From NCBI RefSeq assembly GCF_016859125.1, contig NZ_CP069338.1, positions 12,527,501 through 12,591,500 of the forward strand: a stretch of DNA of 64,000 nt, written 5' to 3'. Within the stretch, counting starts at the first letter, position 1. Every line of letters starts with the position of its first letter. Position numbers and translations under genes: made by a program. The DNA is from Archangium violaceum (GTDB lineage Bacteria > Myxococcota > Myxococcia > Myxococcales > Myxococcaceae). A model generated the notes under the pieces. That model saw only the letters and a program-made list of their open reading frames with translations. It ran no database searches and was not told the DNA's origin. Of this stretch, positions 7,216 to 17,514 are shown piece after piece.

Positions 7216-9774
7216 TTACACTCCAAGTCGAACCGGGATATCGGTGGGCGATCGGTAAAGCTCCGCGTCGGTCGTCGGGTCCTGCACCACGACGCGCAGC
7301 GAGGCAACACTCTCGTCGCTCAGCAAAAAGGCGAGGGTCACTGGCTTGTTCGGCTCGAGCTTCACGGTGCCCGTGGCCCGATCGAACTGAGCGTCCACCG
7401 CCATGCCCACCGCGCCGACCTGCTTCCCAGCCGCCATCAACAGCGGCCGGACCTGGATGCCCGTCGCGCCGAGCAGCATCTGCTTCGCGCCGTAGATGAA
7501 CGTGACGCTGAAGATGCGGTTGGTCACCGCCTCGGGCAGACCGCTGGCCTCGAGCGGCTCTGCCGACGGGCGCGCCGAGTCGCGCGTCTTCGTGCGCACG
7601 GTCAACACTGGGATGACCATCTCCTGCAGGGACGGTCCGCCGTGGTGGAAGGCCAGGTCACCGCCCGCCTTGAAGACGCCTGTGGCCGCCGGGAACACCA
7701 GCTCGAGGTCCGAGGCATAGCCGAGCTGCGTGGCCGAGACGCGCACGCAGCCCGCCGACGTCGCACCGCCGCGCCCGATCCAGCAGCGCCGGTGCAACTC
7801 GACGCTGTCGCCGCCTGGCGCGTCGGTGCGCATCGACTCGTCGCGGTCGGTGGCGAAGAACAGATGCCCGTGGTCGGCACTCACCACCGCGTGCTCGACG
7901 CCCGCCTTGGCCAGCTTGCCGATAGCGAGCTTGAGGTTGTCGATGACGCTGTCCATCACCTGACGCGCCTGGAACGTGAAGCCGGTCTCGCCTGCGTGGT
8001 CGATCTCCTGGGACCGCACGAGGACGACCTGCGCGCTCTCGACCTTCTTCGCCAGCTTCGACGGCTGCAACGACAGCAGCTCGTCGAGTGCGAGGTCGAC
8101 CAGCTTCGGCACACGCGCGGCAGCGTGCTTCTTGCGGGCCAGAAGGTCGGGCAGGAAGGCGTCGTCGATGCGAGCGCCCAGCTTGTCCTTCTCCTCGACG
8201 ACCGAAAAGCTCGACGAGGCCCCGGGCATCAGTGCCGCCATGCCGATGGGCGTGATGCTTGGGAGCGCGCCTACCGCCGCACGCACAGCGACCTCAGAGG
8301 TCTTCGGCAGACGCTCGGCCAGCTCGACTCCCATCTCGAAGCGCATGGCGTCGACGAGAAAGTAGGCGACGGGCTTGGGCTTGGCGCTAACCACCTCGCT
8401 CCAGATGCGCGTCTGGTGCAGAGCGCTGGGCACCGTCCACCCGGCCTTGCCGAGGGCCTTGGTGAAGCCCTCGGCCATCGTGTGGACCGCGTCTTCGTAG
8501 GCGCGGCGCACGACCGCGAGCGGGCGCTCATCAGGGTCTTCATCGAGCTTCGAGACGACGAACTCGAGACGTCGCTGGGCCTGGTCGAGGCGAAACCAGC
8601 CGGACCCGGACTGCGTGACGTAGGCGTCGAGCCACGCCGCTGCATCTCCCGAGGTCTTCCCGACTGCTGCCTTCACTTGGACCGCTAAATGGCCGAGCTC
8701 GGCCATGCGCCGAGTGGCCTCCCACTGGGCCTTCCGAGCGACGTCACGGTCAAGCCAGAAGCTCTGTTCTCGCTTGGACACGAGCGAGAGAGCGCCCTCG
8801 AACTTGCCGTTCGCGATGAGATCACCGGCGTGACGGAGCAGCGCGCGCTCCTCGAAGCGAAACGTGTCGATGGAACCGAGCGCGCCGGGGGGTAGCTTGG
8901 CGTTCTTGAGCCCCAGCTCCTCCTCAACGCGGTCGGCGAGCGTCGCGTAGGTGTCGGCGTGGCCGGTGCGCAGGCGCCGGGCGAGCTCGCGCACGGCCGA
9001 CTCCTCGTCCTTCGTGGGTGGCTTGGCGACGCTGTCGAGTGAGGCGGGCGCGTCACACGAGAGGTCGAGGCGGAACTCGCCTGCGAGCACGAAGCGCAGC
9101 ACGATGGCGCGCAGCTTCGCGAGCGGCGAGTCGGCCACGAGGTCCAAGCCCAAGCGTGCCTTGACGAGCTTGGTCAGTTCGCGCGTCGCCTCCTTGCTGA
9201 CGATCTCGGCGTCGCGCGCGTCGCTCACGAGCCACGCCGTGAGCAGCCCATCGTTGCCGCTCGCATCGTGGAAGATGCTCTTCAAGATCGACGGCGGCTC
9301 CGCGCCCGAGTTGCCCGCCGCAGCGAGCGCGAGGTCCTCGTAGGAAACCTTGCGATCGAAGGGCAGCATCTCGTCGACGACGCCGAGCGTGTACTTCTGG
9401 AGCAGAACGTTCTTGGCGAGCTGCTTCAGCTCGGGCTTCCAGGTGCGACCGGCCTTCTCCAACTCCATCAGCACCGAGGCCTTCGCGTCATGGGCGAGGC
9501 CGGGGATGTAGACGACCAGCGCGTCGGGCTTGTCGCCGCTGACGAGGGGCTCGACGACAGCGCGAAGCTCGAACAGCGAGCCCGCGTACTCTGCGAGGCT
9601 CGCCTTGATGCCGGCGACGCCCACCGCCACGGGCTCGCTCGCCGCGCGCGGCCCACCGCGCACCTCATCGACGAAGGGTCGGAACTCGCCGCGCTCGTCG
9701 TACCAGACGACGACGCGACGGTCCTTGAGCTTGTCGGCGAGCTGCTTGGCCACGTAGTCGTGAAGCGGGTGCAT
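7216..9774 (-). CDS. pglZ: PglZ, BREX alkaline-phosphatase-superfamily protein
   Basis: 852 aa starting MHPLHDYVAKQLADKL. The start overlaps the pglX stop in TGATG; the frame continues upstream inside pglX but that part is antisense-like and rejected. The N-terminus carries RRVVVWYDERGEF, typical of PglZ. The phosphatase-fold core has VSADHGHLFF (about residue 633) after a CxV/FQARQVMDSV region, and the PglZ domain ends near EMVIPVLTV. PglZ is a core member of all BREX systems and is thought to hold the methyltransferase complex together; its chemistry is not settled. The length is normal for the family. Confidence 0.92.
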   Translation of the reverse strand: MHPLHDYVAKQLADKLKDRRVVVWYDERGEFRPFVDEVRGGPRAASEPVAVGVAGIKASLAEYAGSLFELRAVVEPLVSGDKPDALVVYIPGLAHDAKASVLMELEKAGRTWKPELKQLAKNVLLQKYTLGVVDEMLPFDRKVSYEDLALAAAGNSGAEPPSILKSIFHDASGNDGLLTAWLVSDARDAEIVSKEATRELTKLVKARLGLDLVADSPLAKLRAIVLRFVLAGEFRLDLSCDAPASLDSVAKPPTKDEESAVRELARRLRTGHADTYATLADRVEEELGLKNAKLPPGALGSIDTFRFEERALLRHAGDLIANGKFEGALSLVSKREQSFWLDRDVARKAQWEATRRMAELGHLAVQVKAAVGKTSGDAAAWLDAYVTQSGSGWFRLDQAQRRLEFVVSKLDEDPDERPLAVVRRAYEDAVHTMAEGFTKALGKAGWTVPSALHQTRIWSEVVSAKPKPVAYFLVDAMRFEMGVELAERLPKTSEVAVRAAVGALPSITPIGMAALMPGASSSFSVVEEKDKLGARIDDAFLPDLLARKKHAAARVPKLVDLALDELLSLQPSKLAKKVESAQVVLVRSQEIDHAGETGFTFQARQVMDSVIDNLKLAIGKLAKAGVEHAVVSADHGHLFFATDRDESMRTDAPGGDSVELHRRCWIGRGGATSAGCVRVSATQLGYASDLELVFPAATGVFKAGGDLAFHHGGPSLQEMVIPVLTVRTKTRDSARPSAEPLEASGLPEAVTNRIFSVTFIYGAKQMLLGATGIQVRPLLMAAGKQVGAVGMAVDAQFDRATGTVKLEPNKPVTLAFLLSDESVASLRVVVQDPTTDAELYRSPTDIPVRLGV

Positions 9775-12700
9775 CAGGCGTCTCCTCCCTCGGCGGCGGC
9801 AGCGGCCTTGCGACGGCCACCGCCCTTGCGCCCGGTGCTCTTGCCGCTCGCCACGGGCGCTTCGAGCAGGCTCTTCAGCGCCGAATTCACGGCGGGCGAC
9901 GTGCGCTCCTTCACGAGCTCGTCGACGCTCTTGGTCGGCGTCTTGCGGGCGGTCCACTTGCCGTTGGTGCCCTCGACCCAGAACACGTCCTCAAGCCCAT
10001 GGGCGATGGCGAGGCTGCGATCCTTGGCGCATTTCGGTACGACACGATCTGGCCACACGTGCATAGCCGTGTGGGACCAGTCGAACTCACCGCTCTCAAG
10101 CGAGTGCCACGCTTCGCGGCACTCGGTCTGCCACGCGCGCTGGCCTTGAAACAGACGCCATAGTGGCGCGCACGCCACAACAGTCCCATCGTCATGGTGA
10201 GGCGCCCAGAGGTTCGCCGCAATCCGCAGTTGCTCCGCGAACTGCTTCAATTCCTCCAGAAAGCTCTCTTGGCCTTGCAGCTCGCGCCGCTGGCGCGCGC
10301 TCTCACCCGCCGAACTGCGCTTTTCTGCGAGCACGGCTTCCTCATGCCGGATCTTCGGAGAGACGAAATCCTGCAAGACGGCGAACAGCGTTTCCTGGGT
10401 CATGGTCGGGTAGTAGAGCCAAACCGAATACCGGGAGCTCTTGCAGCCCATCTGCAGATACACAGGGGCTTTTCTGCGGGCGTCTTGGTATCGCCTTACA
10501 TGAAGCTCGAAGAAGCGCTTCGCGATCCAGGAGCGCAGATCGCGCTCCTGTCCGCAGAGCGCCCTCTCAATCTCTTCGAATACCGGATCGGCGCGCTCAC
10601 CCCAGCGGGCGGCTAGCGCGTTCTCTATCGCAGTGATGATGTCTGACGCATGTCCCGCGTCATCGACAAGGACGACCGGTTTGCTCGCCTCGCGCCGTGC
10701 AGCTCCTGCGGACGGACGCGCGAACAACTCTTCGAGCGTGAGCGTCCTGTCGAGCGCGGGGCGCGCATCAGCGCGCCACCGAGCGAAGGCAATACCGATC
10801 GCAAAGCTCAGCTCCTTGGCCGCAGCCTCCTGGAGCTCGGCCTCGCCTGCCGACAAGTCCGTACTGAGGACCTCGGCAACGGTCGACGCCGAGGCGCCCA
10901 GAAGGTGCGCGACAAGCTCAAGCTTTCGATCCGAAATGTACGATTTCTTGGTGAGCTGCCGGCGCGCACCAAGCTCGGCAATAGCGCGCTCCATCAGCCC
11001 TTCAGGACTCATTTCATAGAGCCGCAAAGCGTCGTCGCGACGCGCCTGTTCCAGGACCGGGTACGAGTTCGGGTGCGGGCCGACGAGGTCGTCCAGTAGC
11101 GACGACTCTTCGTCAGCAAGGGAATAGTACGTACGAACCGTCTTCTCGATCGCCTCGTTGTGCCGCAGAACCTTGGCGAAGGCGTTCAGCTTCCATCGGG
11201 CAAGATCTGTCGCCGCTTCATGGATGCCGATCGCGTTGCCTACGAATGTGCCGGCGAACGTAGCCGCCGTTTCGTCCATGGAGGCCAGGTGCCAGTAGAC
11301 GGAGGCGGACTCTACGACGCGCGCCAGGGTGTCGTCGTCAGCATCTACCAGGGGTGCGGGGATCTGGTTCAGTAAGCCAGAGCGATATCGCTTCGCAGCC
11401 GAGCCCGAGAAGGCGTTGTCGCCGGAGCCAACGAAGCTCTCGGTCACCATCTTGAACACGCGCGTGTAAGCACCGCCGAGATAGGCCAGGCACTTCTCGC
11501 GGCTGGCGCACTGAATGGCTATGCCCGTGCCGCTAAAAGCTGCACCAGGCGGCAAGACGCGCGGACTGAAGTCACTCGTTGTTCGCTCCGGGTAGGTGAG
11601 ACCCTCGGTGAAGTAGTATTCGCTGTGGTTGAGCCAGGGCGTCCAATCCGCTGACCCTTGGAGGCGAAGCCGCTTGTCAGCCAGGTACGCTTTTAGGAGA
11701 TAGCCGTTCGCTCCCCAATCAACTGTAAGGGTGAGATCCTCCCAGAACGGCTGATACTCGCCGCCCTTCGCGATCGGGACCCATCGACCAGCCGAACCGC
11801 CAATTACCTCCCACCGAAGACGCAGAAACCGAAAATCATCGGTGGTCTGCATTCCATGGCGTGCCGCCCCGCCGGACTCAGCCAGAGGCGGAAGCGAAAC
11901 AATCTTTTCCAAGACCGCCTTCGGCAGCCAGTAACAGAGCACCTGCAGTGGAACTCGCCGAAACTCCGCTACCGAGTGAGTCCACTTCGTGACGTCTCGG
12001 CGATCTTCGCGGTGGAGAAAGTGGGCGCGAACCGCGGTCTCTTTCTCGCGCGACTCCAGCACCCGATAGAAAGTGGACTCTCCACTGCGCCCTGGCTCGA
12101 GAACGAACGCAGCAGCCTCGACCATCGCCGCATCAAGGACCCCGTACCCGAGATCGAGCAAGACGGCGGGCGGCGCCGCGTCGAGCAGAACATGCTGGCG
12201 GAACCATTTGAAAGTGTCTACCGCGAGAAAATTCCGCGACGTGATTGCACCAACGAGCCCTCCTGGTGCCAGGAGCTCGGTCACTCGCGAAACAAATGCG
12301 AGGCCGATGTCCGTCTTGAAGTTCGAGTACGCATCGTCGAAGTACTTCTTCCCGCGGGTTGAAGCCTTTCCGAATGGCGGGTTCATCAGCGCGACGTCAA
12401 ACCGCGTCTGCAAGAGGTCAATCAGGGCTACGCCATGAGCTGCGTTCTCGCTGAACAGGCGACGGCGAGTGCCTACAAGACCGGCCGCGGCTTCGGAGTA
12501 GCTTGCGAGCTGCTGAACGAGTCTTTCCTCGGCAACATGCCAGAAGTCCGACGAGCCCTCCGCGGTCTGATCAAAAAGTCTCCCCTGCCGCGAGGACGAC
12601 TCAGCATCGGACACGAGTCGACGCATCTCTCCCTCGATGCGAAGGAGCACACCGAGTTCGGACGCCAGCTCAAGGCGTTCACAGATGGCTTCAAAAAGTA

Positions 12701-13952
12701 TCCGCAACGGAGGCGGCGAGACGCTCTCCGCAAACGCGACGCGCAGCTCCGATTCCCCTGGCATCGGTTCTGCCACGACAATATTGGTGCGAGATATGGG
12801 CTCACGGCACTCGCGCCGGACTCCGTTGCGCGTCCACCAGGATTGCGCACGCATCCAAAGGGCGAGCTCTGCGATCTGTGCGCAGCGATCATCAATATCA
12901 ACGCCGAAAAGATTGCGGCGGAGGATTAGCGCCGGCGCGGCAGCTCGCAGCTCCTCGATGTTCGGATAGTCGCTTCTGAGGGTGGCTCCCCCGAGTTCAG
13001 GCGCCCAGTCTGCGCGCGCCCAGGCCTCCTCGTAAATGATTGTCAGAATGTCAAATGCATACAGGAGAAAGTGGGCCGACCCACACGCGGGATCGAGGAC
13101 TCGAATATCTCGTGGATCTTTCGCGGCTCGCGGCTCCCACTGCTCATTGCGAGGAACAACGAGGTAGCCGCATTTCGTGAGCAACGACGACGCGGCACCG
13201 TACATCTCCACCCACTGCCGGGCTAACGTGTTGTCGACAAGGAACTCAACCACGTACCGGGGTGTAAAGAACTGATTGCGGATGGCTAGTTCGCGAGAAT
13301 CGCGCGGGGCCTGCGATTCCTCACGCATGTCACGCCGCTCTTCGGGCGAGTTGAAGTACTGATAAACCCAACCGAGCGTTTCATCCTCCTTCCACGCAGG
13401 CGCAAATTCGGGCTCGTTCAGCAGTGCGAGCAGCGACTCGAACGTTTGGCGCCTGGGCCAAAGCACCGACGAGGGATCCCGCCGGTCGAAGAGGACCTTC
13501 ACCTCGGTCGATAGCTCATCGAAGAGGGACTCGATGTAAAGCCGGTAGCCGGCGCTGTCGGGCAGGAGCGGCAGGCCCGGCGCCATGCCGCAGAACTCGC
13601 GGTAGCCCGCTGACTGCTCGCCCTTGGTGATGCACTCCTGCACCAGCTCGCGAGCCTCGAGCATCTTGAGGGCGACGAAGCGGTTGAGCGTGGTGAACGC
13701 GGCGTCGCGCAGGTAGTCGGCGACCGAATCCGCGGCATTCATCCCAGCGGAGCGCTTGTGCTCGATGGCGGCAACGATGCGCTCGCGCGCGAACGCTTGC
13801 CTCGCCGAAAGATGCCCCCCCGCCTTCGCCGCGACAGTTCCGTCACGATGGACATCAAAGTCGCCCTCGAGCTGGGCGGAGAAATCCTCCTCGAGTAGCT
13901 TCCGCGCCTTCTGGGTGGCGCGTTCGATGGCGTTGCGTGTGTCCTTGTCCAT
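9774..13952 (-). CDS. pglX: PglX, BREX adenine-specific DNA methyltransferase
   Basis: 1392 aa starting MDKDTRNAIERATQK. SAM motif I is VLDPACGSAHFL (about 285-296) and the catalytic motif IV is ALMNPPFGKAS (NPPF at ~524-527), which marks an N6-adenine methylase. A helical N-terminal region precedes it, and a long C-terminal target-recognition and coiled region follows, ending in a basic tail (GRKGGGRRKAAAAAEGG). PglX marks host DNA at a non-palindromic site so that BREX ignores it. The gene is somewhat longer than many type 1 homologues (~1200 aa). Codon use in roughly 10.4-13.4 kb appears less GC-rich than in brxC or pglZ. Confidence 0.93.
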   Translation of the reverse strand: MDKDTRNAIERATQKARKLLEEDFSAQLEGDFDVHRDGTVAAKAGGHLSARQAFARERIVAAIEHKRSAGMNAADSVADYLRDAAFTTLNRFVALKMLEARELVQECITKGEQSAGYREFCGMAPGLPLLPDSAGYRLYIESLFDELSTEVKVLFDRRDPSSVLWPRRQTFESLLALLNEPEFAPAWKEDETLGWVYQYFNSPEERRDMREESQAPRDSRELAIRNQFFTPRYVVEFLVDNTLARQWVEMYGAASSLLTKCGYLVVPRNEQWEPRAAKDPRDIRVLDPACGSAHFLLYAFDILTIIYEEAWARADWAPELGGATLRSDYPNIEELRAAAPALILRRNLFGVDIDDRCAQIAELALWMRAQSWWTRNGVRRECREPISRTNIVVAEPMPGESELRVAFAESVSPPPLRILFEAICERLELASELGVLLRIEGEMRRLVSDAESSSRQGRLFDQTAEGSSDFWHVAEERLVQQLASYSEAAAGLVGTRRRLFSENAAHGVALIDLLQTRFDVALMNPPFGKASTRGKKYFDDAYSNFKTDIGLAFVSRVTELLAPGGLVGAITSRNFLAVDTFKWFRQHVLLDAAPPAVLLDLGYGVLDAAMVEAAAFVLEPGRSGESTFYRVLESREKETAVRAHFLHREDRRDVTKWTHSVAEFRRVPLQVLCYWLPKAVLEKIVSLPPLAESGGAARHGMQTTDDFRFLRLRWEVIGGSAGRWVPIAKGGEYQPFWEDLTLTVDWGANGYLLKAYLADKRLRLQGSADWTPWLNHSEYYFTEGLTYPERTTSDFSPRVLPPGAAFSGTGIAIQCASREKCLAYLGGAYTRVFKMVTESFVGSGDNAFSGSAAKRYRSGLLNQIPAPLVDADDDTLARVVESASVYWHLASMDETAATFAGTFVGNAIGIHEAATDLARWKLNAFAKVLRHNEAIEKTVRTYYSLADEESSLLDDLVGPHPNSYPVLEQARRDDALRLYEMSPEGLMERAIAELGARRQLTKKSYISDRKLELVAHLLGASASTVAEVLSTDLSAGEAELQEAAAKELSFAIGIAFARWRADARPALDRTLTLEELFARPSAGAARREASKPVVLVDDAGHASDIITAIENALAARWGERADPVFEEIERALCGQERDLRSWIAKRFFELHVRRYQDARRKAPVYLQMGCKSSRYSVWLYYPTMTQETLFAVLQDFVSPKIRHEEAVLAEKRSSAGESARQRRELQGQESFLEELKQFAEQLRIAANLWAPHHDDGTVVACAPLWRLFQGQRAWQTECREAWHSLESGEFDWSHTAMHVWPDRVVPKCAKDRSLAIAHGLEDVFWVEGTNGKWTARKTPTKSVDELVKERTSPAVNSALKSLLEAPVASGKSTGRKGGGRRKAAAAAEGGDA

Positions 13953-13963
13953 CTCTCGGGCCC

Positions 13964-16900
13964 CTATTGAACGATGACCTTCTTGCCAGCGCCGATGAGG
14001 CGCGCGCACTCCTCGCGTACCCCGTCGAGTGCAGCTTCGAGCTGCTCTTCGGTCTCGACGCCTCCGGCGAAATAGCTGCCGACGCTCACGGTGACGACGC
14101 GCTCGCCGTCGATGATGCGTCGCAGCTCGGCGATGGCGGCACTGAGGCGCCCGCCGCAGGCGTCGCGGTCGGCACGGAGCTGCGGGATCGGCACGCGGCC
14201 CTCGTCGCGCTTCTGCCCGCGCTCGAACGGCTCCGCGAGGCGCCGCTGCTGGCCCTCGTCGATCTCCGTCCAGCCCGGCGTCTTCACGAGCTTGTCGAAG
14301 GCCTTGGTGTACGCGGCAACGCGGGCGTCGAGCGCCTCGTCGAATCGCTTCTGGTACTCCGTCTCCAGCGCCCTGGTGTGTTGCTCGATGGTGGGCAGCT
14401 CCTTGAAGAAGGTCTCGCGCTGCAAGAGATCTTCGAGCTCGGTCGCGCGCGTGCGCAGGTCGTCGGAGATGTCCGCCTCCTGGCTCAGAAAGCTCCACAG
14501 GCTGCTCTGCGCCTTGCGCGCGCTCTCGAGGTCGTGGAGGCGCGGGTCGCTCAGCACCTGCTCCAGCTCGACGGCGCGCTTGATGGCGTCCTTGATGGCG
14601 CGGTGGCTCGTGTTGAAGGTCGCGATGGCGTTGTCTTCGGAGCCACGCAGGATGGCCTTCATCTGGCCGATGGCGCCGTCGAGCACTGCGCCACCGGGCA
14701 GTCGATGAGCGGTGAGCGTGCCGAGCGCCGAGGCGACGGTGTCTTCGTTGCGCGCGACCTCCTTGCGCAGCTCAGCGACAATCGCGCCGGCGTTCAGCTC
14801 CTTCACCTCGCTGCCGAAGGTGTCCTTGAAGGCCTCGGAGGCCTTCACCAGCTCCTCGAACTCGATGCCCTTCTTCGGGCGGAACGACGCCTGCCGGAAC
14901 AGGTTGTTGTTCGAGAAGGTGTCGCGCGCCTCGATGCCGGTGACAGTGTCGAGCGTCTGCCCCTTGCTGGTCGCCTCGATCTTGCCGGCGCGGAGCAGCG
15001 ACAGGACGAGCAGGCGCACCGCTTCGAAGTCCCAGCCAAACGGCTCCTTGGCGAACTCGTCGGTGAGGTAGCGACCGCTCGCGGTGTCGCCGTAGTTGGC
15101 GCGCTCCTCGATGCGGTCGAGCACCTCCTTGAGCGGGCCGCTCTCGGTGCGGAAGACGGTCTTGCCTTTCTCGTCGCGGAGCAGGCCGATGCTGCCGAAC
15201 ACGCTGGGCAAGCCCTGGAGGTTTTCGGCGGTGAAGAGCGCGTCGGTGCCCTTCTTCACGTCCGTTGCCTTGGCGGCGGCCTCCTTGAAGCGGTCGAAGA
15301 CCTCGGGCAGCACGGTGCCGAGCACCTCGGCGACCGTCTTGCCCACGTCGACGGCGCGGTCGCTGGGGCTGCGGTCGTTGCCCCGGAAGTAGATGCGGCC
15401 CGAGAGCGCCGCCGCCTTGAACAGCCGACGCAGCTCGTCGCCGTGGCGGCGCAGGCGAACGCGCTCCTCGGCGATGAGGGCGGGCGTGTCCTCACCCTTG
15501 GTCTCGCGCTCCTTGCGCGCGAGCATCTCCTTCGACCGGAACAGCTCGACGGTCTCGCGGTCGATGGAGTCGGTGAGCGCGATGGCCCAGAAGACGTGCT
15601 TGCGCTCCTGCTGGCTGCGCGTGCGCAGCTCGGCGGCGAGGCCGTCGAAGTCCTTCCCGTCCTCGGCGAGGTGGACCTGGAACATCATGTCGCCCGCCGT
15701 GAGCTCGCGGCCGTGGATGGCGAGGCCCGCCTTGAAGGTCTTGGTGTCGAAGAGCGTGTGCGAGGGCTGCGGCTGCCAGAAGCCCAAGAGCACTTCTTGG
15801 TAGAGGCGGTGCGAGTCGCCTGGCTTCGGGCTGATCCCGTTGCGCAGGCGCTCCCAGTCGTCCTCGGCGGGCGTGGGGATGCGGTAGCCGTCGTCGCCGT
15901 GGCGCACCTGGTGGGCCGCTTCGAGCGCCCGCAGGGCCTCCTTCACCGAGGCGAGCTGCGAGTCTCCTCCGACGCTGCCGTGCAAGGCAGCCGAGATGTT
16001 CTCCGCGCTGCGGTGGACGCTCTTCACGTACTGGAGGAGACAGATGACCTTGGCGACCGGCTGAGCGAGCGGGTGGTCGACCATCTTCGAGATGGCGGCG
16101 ATCTTCGCGCGCACCTCGGAGCCGATGTTGCCCTCGACGAGGTCGTAGACCTGATCGAGCCGCACGAGGTCGCCGACCGCGCCATCGGCAAGGTTCACCG
16201 CGGGGTTGATGAGGAGTTGCTGCGCGAGCTTGATGATGGTGCGGTTCGCACCGCCGACGTGCTTGCTGGCGCCGCCCTGGGTTCGCAGGCCAGAGACGAC
16301 CTGAATGATGAGGTCGATCTGGTACGGCAGCAGCGGGTAGAGGTCAATGAAGGCCTCGCGCGTCAGTTCGGGGAGCTTGATGTCGGCGGTGAGCCGTGTG
16401 TGCTCGGTGAGGCGTCCCCGGTGCTCGTCGAAGAGCTTCCCGAGTGCAGTCTGCGCGGTCGCGTTCTTCGAGAGCACGCGGCGGCTGGTGACCTCGGAGA
16501 TGTCGCTCGGCTCTAGGTGGACCTGCAGCGGGAAGCGGTCCATCAAGCGGGCCAGCTCGATCTTCTTGTCGTCGAGGCCGGAGACGAGCTCGCCGAGCTT
16601 CTCCTGCGACGTGACGACGACCCAGTGCTTGCCACGCCCCTTCACGCCGAGCTGCTGCACGATGGCCTGCAGGTCGAGCATCTTCTGGACGTCGCGGGCG
16701 ACGAACTGGCCGACCTCGTCGACCACGAAGATGAGCGAGAGCCCGGGCTTGCGCCGCTTCATCAGCTCGCCAGCGCGCTCTGCGAGCTTGCCCGGCGTGA
16801 TGTCGGCCTTGTTCTTGACGGCCTTCACCCACGAATCAGCGACCGGGTAGGTGTCGGGGTCGAGGCTGTGGAGCACGCGGCTCGCCTCGGAAAGAGCGAA

Positions 16901-17509
16901 GGCGACCTTGCCCTTCTCGCTGGACCACTCCTTCTTGAAGAGGCGCTTGTACTCGTCCTCGAACTTCTGAAGCTGGCCCTTCTCCTCGAGGCCGATCTCC
17001 AGCTCCGAGAGATCGAGATCCTTCGCGTAGCCGAGGCTTTGGAGGAAGAGCCCGTACATGATCTCGGTGAGAGTCTGGTTGCCGCTGCGGATGCCTCGGT
17101 CGGTCGAGACGTCGAAGATGACCGCGTGCGTCGGGATCTTCTCGTTGATGGCCTTGAGCAGGACCTGGAGCTTCTTGTCGCCGGCGCGGTCCGCGAAGCG
17201 CTCGGCGGCCGACTCGCCCGCAACGGTGCGGTTCGCGACGGAGAGGCCGAGCATCTTGGCGAAGCTCGACTTACCGGAGCCGAAGAAGCCCGAGACCCAG
17301 ATGGAGACGCCGTCGGTCGGCTTGTTCGGAGCTTCGCGGTACGCCTCGAAGATGCCGGTGTAGTGCGTGCGGATTGCGTCCGTGATGACGTACTCGTTGA
17401 TTTCGTCGCGGATGATCTCTTCGTCAGTCTGGTCGACCTTGATGACCTCTTCGATACGACGGTGAATGTCGTTCGCGAACAGGGTCTTGATGGGCGTCGT
17501 CATCGTCAT
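13964..17509 (-). CDS. brxC: BrxC, large BREX ATPase
   Basis: 1181 aa starting MTMTTPIKTLFANDIHRRI, which is the usual BrxC N-terminus. Walker A is GFFGSGKSS (74-82), and the region LSLIFVVDEVGQFVA carries Walker B. Long helical and coiled stretches rich in Glu/Arg fill the C-terminal half. BrxC (PglY family) is an essential ATPase of BREX. The start lies 5 bases after the brxB stop, and the stop (TAG) is 11 bases before pglX. A longer reading frame upstream of 17509 overlaps brxB and is not supported. Confidence 0.93.
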   Translation of the reverse strand: MTMTTPIKTLFANDIHRRIEEVIKVDQTDEEIIRDEINEYVITDAIRTHYTGIFEAYREAPNKPTDGVSIWVSGFFGSGKSSFAKMLGLSVANRTVAGESAAERFADRAGDKKLQVLLKAINEKIPTHAVIFDVSTDRGIRSGNQTLTEIMYGLFLQSLGYAKDLDLSELEIGLEEKGQLQKFEDEYKRLFKKEWSSEKGKVAFALSEASRVLHSLDPDTYPVADSWVKAVKNKADITPGKLAERAGELMKRRKPGLSLIFVVDEVGQFVARDVQKMLDLQAIVQQLGVKGRGKHWVVVTSQEKLGELVSGLDDKKIELARLMDRFPLQVHLEPSDISEVTSRRVLSKNATAQTALGKLFDEHRGRLTEHTRLTADIKLPELTREAFIDLYPLLPYQIDLIIQVVSGLRTQGGASKHVGGANRTIIKLAQQLLINPAVNLADGAVGDLVRLDQVYDLVEGNIGSEVRAKIAAISKMVDHPLAQPVAKVICLLQYVKSVHRSAENISAALHGSVGGDSQLASVKEALRALEAAHQVRHGDDGYRIPTPAEDDWERLRNGISPKPGDSHRLYQEVLLGFWQPQPSHTLFDTKTFKAGLAIHGRELTAGDMMFQVHLAEDGKDFDGLAAELRTRSQQERKHVFWAIALTDSIDRETVELFRSKEMLARKERETKGEDTPALIAEERVRLRRHGDELRRLFKAAALSGRIYFRGNDRSPSDRAVDVGKTVAEVLGTVLPEVFDRFKEAAAKATDVKKGTDALFTAENLQGLPSVFGSIGLLRDEKGKTVFRTESGPLKEVLDRIEERANYGDTASGRYLTDEFAKEPFGWDFEAVRLLVLSLLRAGKIEATSKGQTLDTVTGIEARDTFSNNNLFRQASFRPKKGIEFEELVKASEAFKDTFGSEVKELNAGAIVAELRKEVARNEDTVASALGTLTAHRLPGGAVLDGAIGQMKAILRGSEDNAIATFNTSHRAIKDAIKRAVELEQVLSDPRLHDLESARKAQSSLWSFLSQEADISDDLRTRATELEDLLQRETFFKELPTIEQHTRALETEYQKRFDEALDARVAAYTKAFDKLVKTPGWTEIDEGQQRRLAEPFERGQKRDEGRVPIPQLRADRDACGGRLSAAIAELRRIIDGERVVTVSVGSYFAGGVETEEQLEAALDGVREECARLIGAGKKVIVQ

Positions 17510-17514
17510 GGTCC

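Noticed and set aside
6427-8688. 753-codon plus-strand frame across brxL and pglZ
   Set aside because: Runs antisense over two well-supported BREX genes and has no recognisable domain; typical GC-driven open frame.
9775-9957. N-terminal extension of PglZ
   Set aside because: It would overlap the pglX end by 180 bases, is Arg-rich noise, and MHPLHDYV at 9774 is a proper PglZ start.
13937-16516. 859-codon plus-strand frame opposite brxC
   Set aside because: Leu/Glu/Val-rich antisense of brxC; no similarity to real proteins seen.
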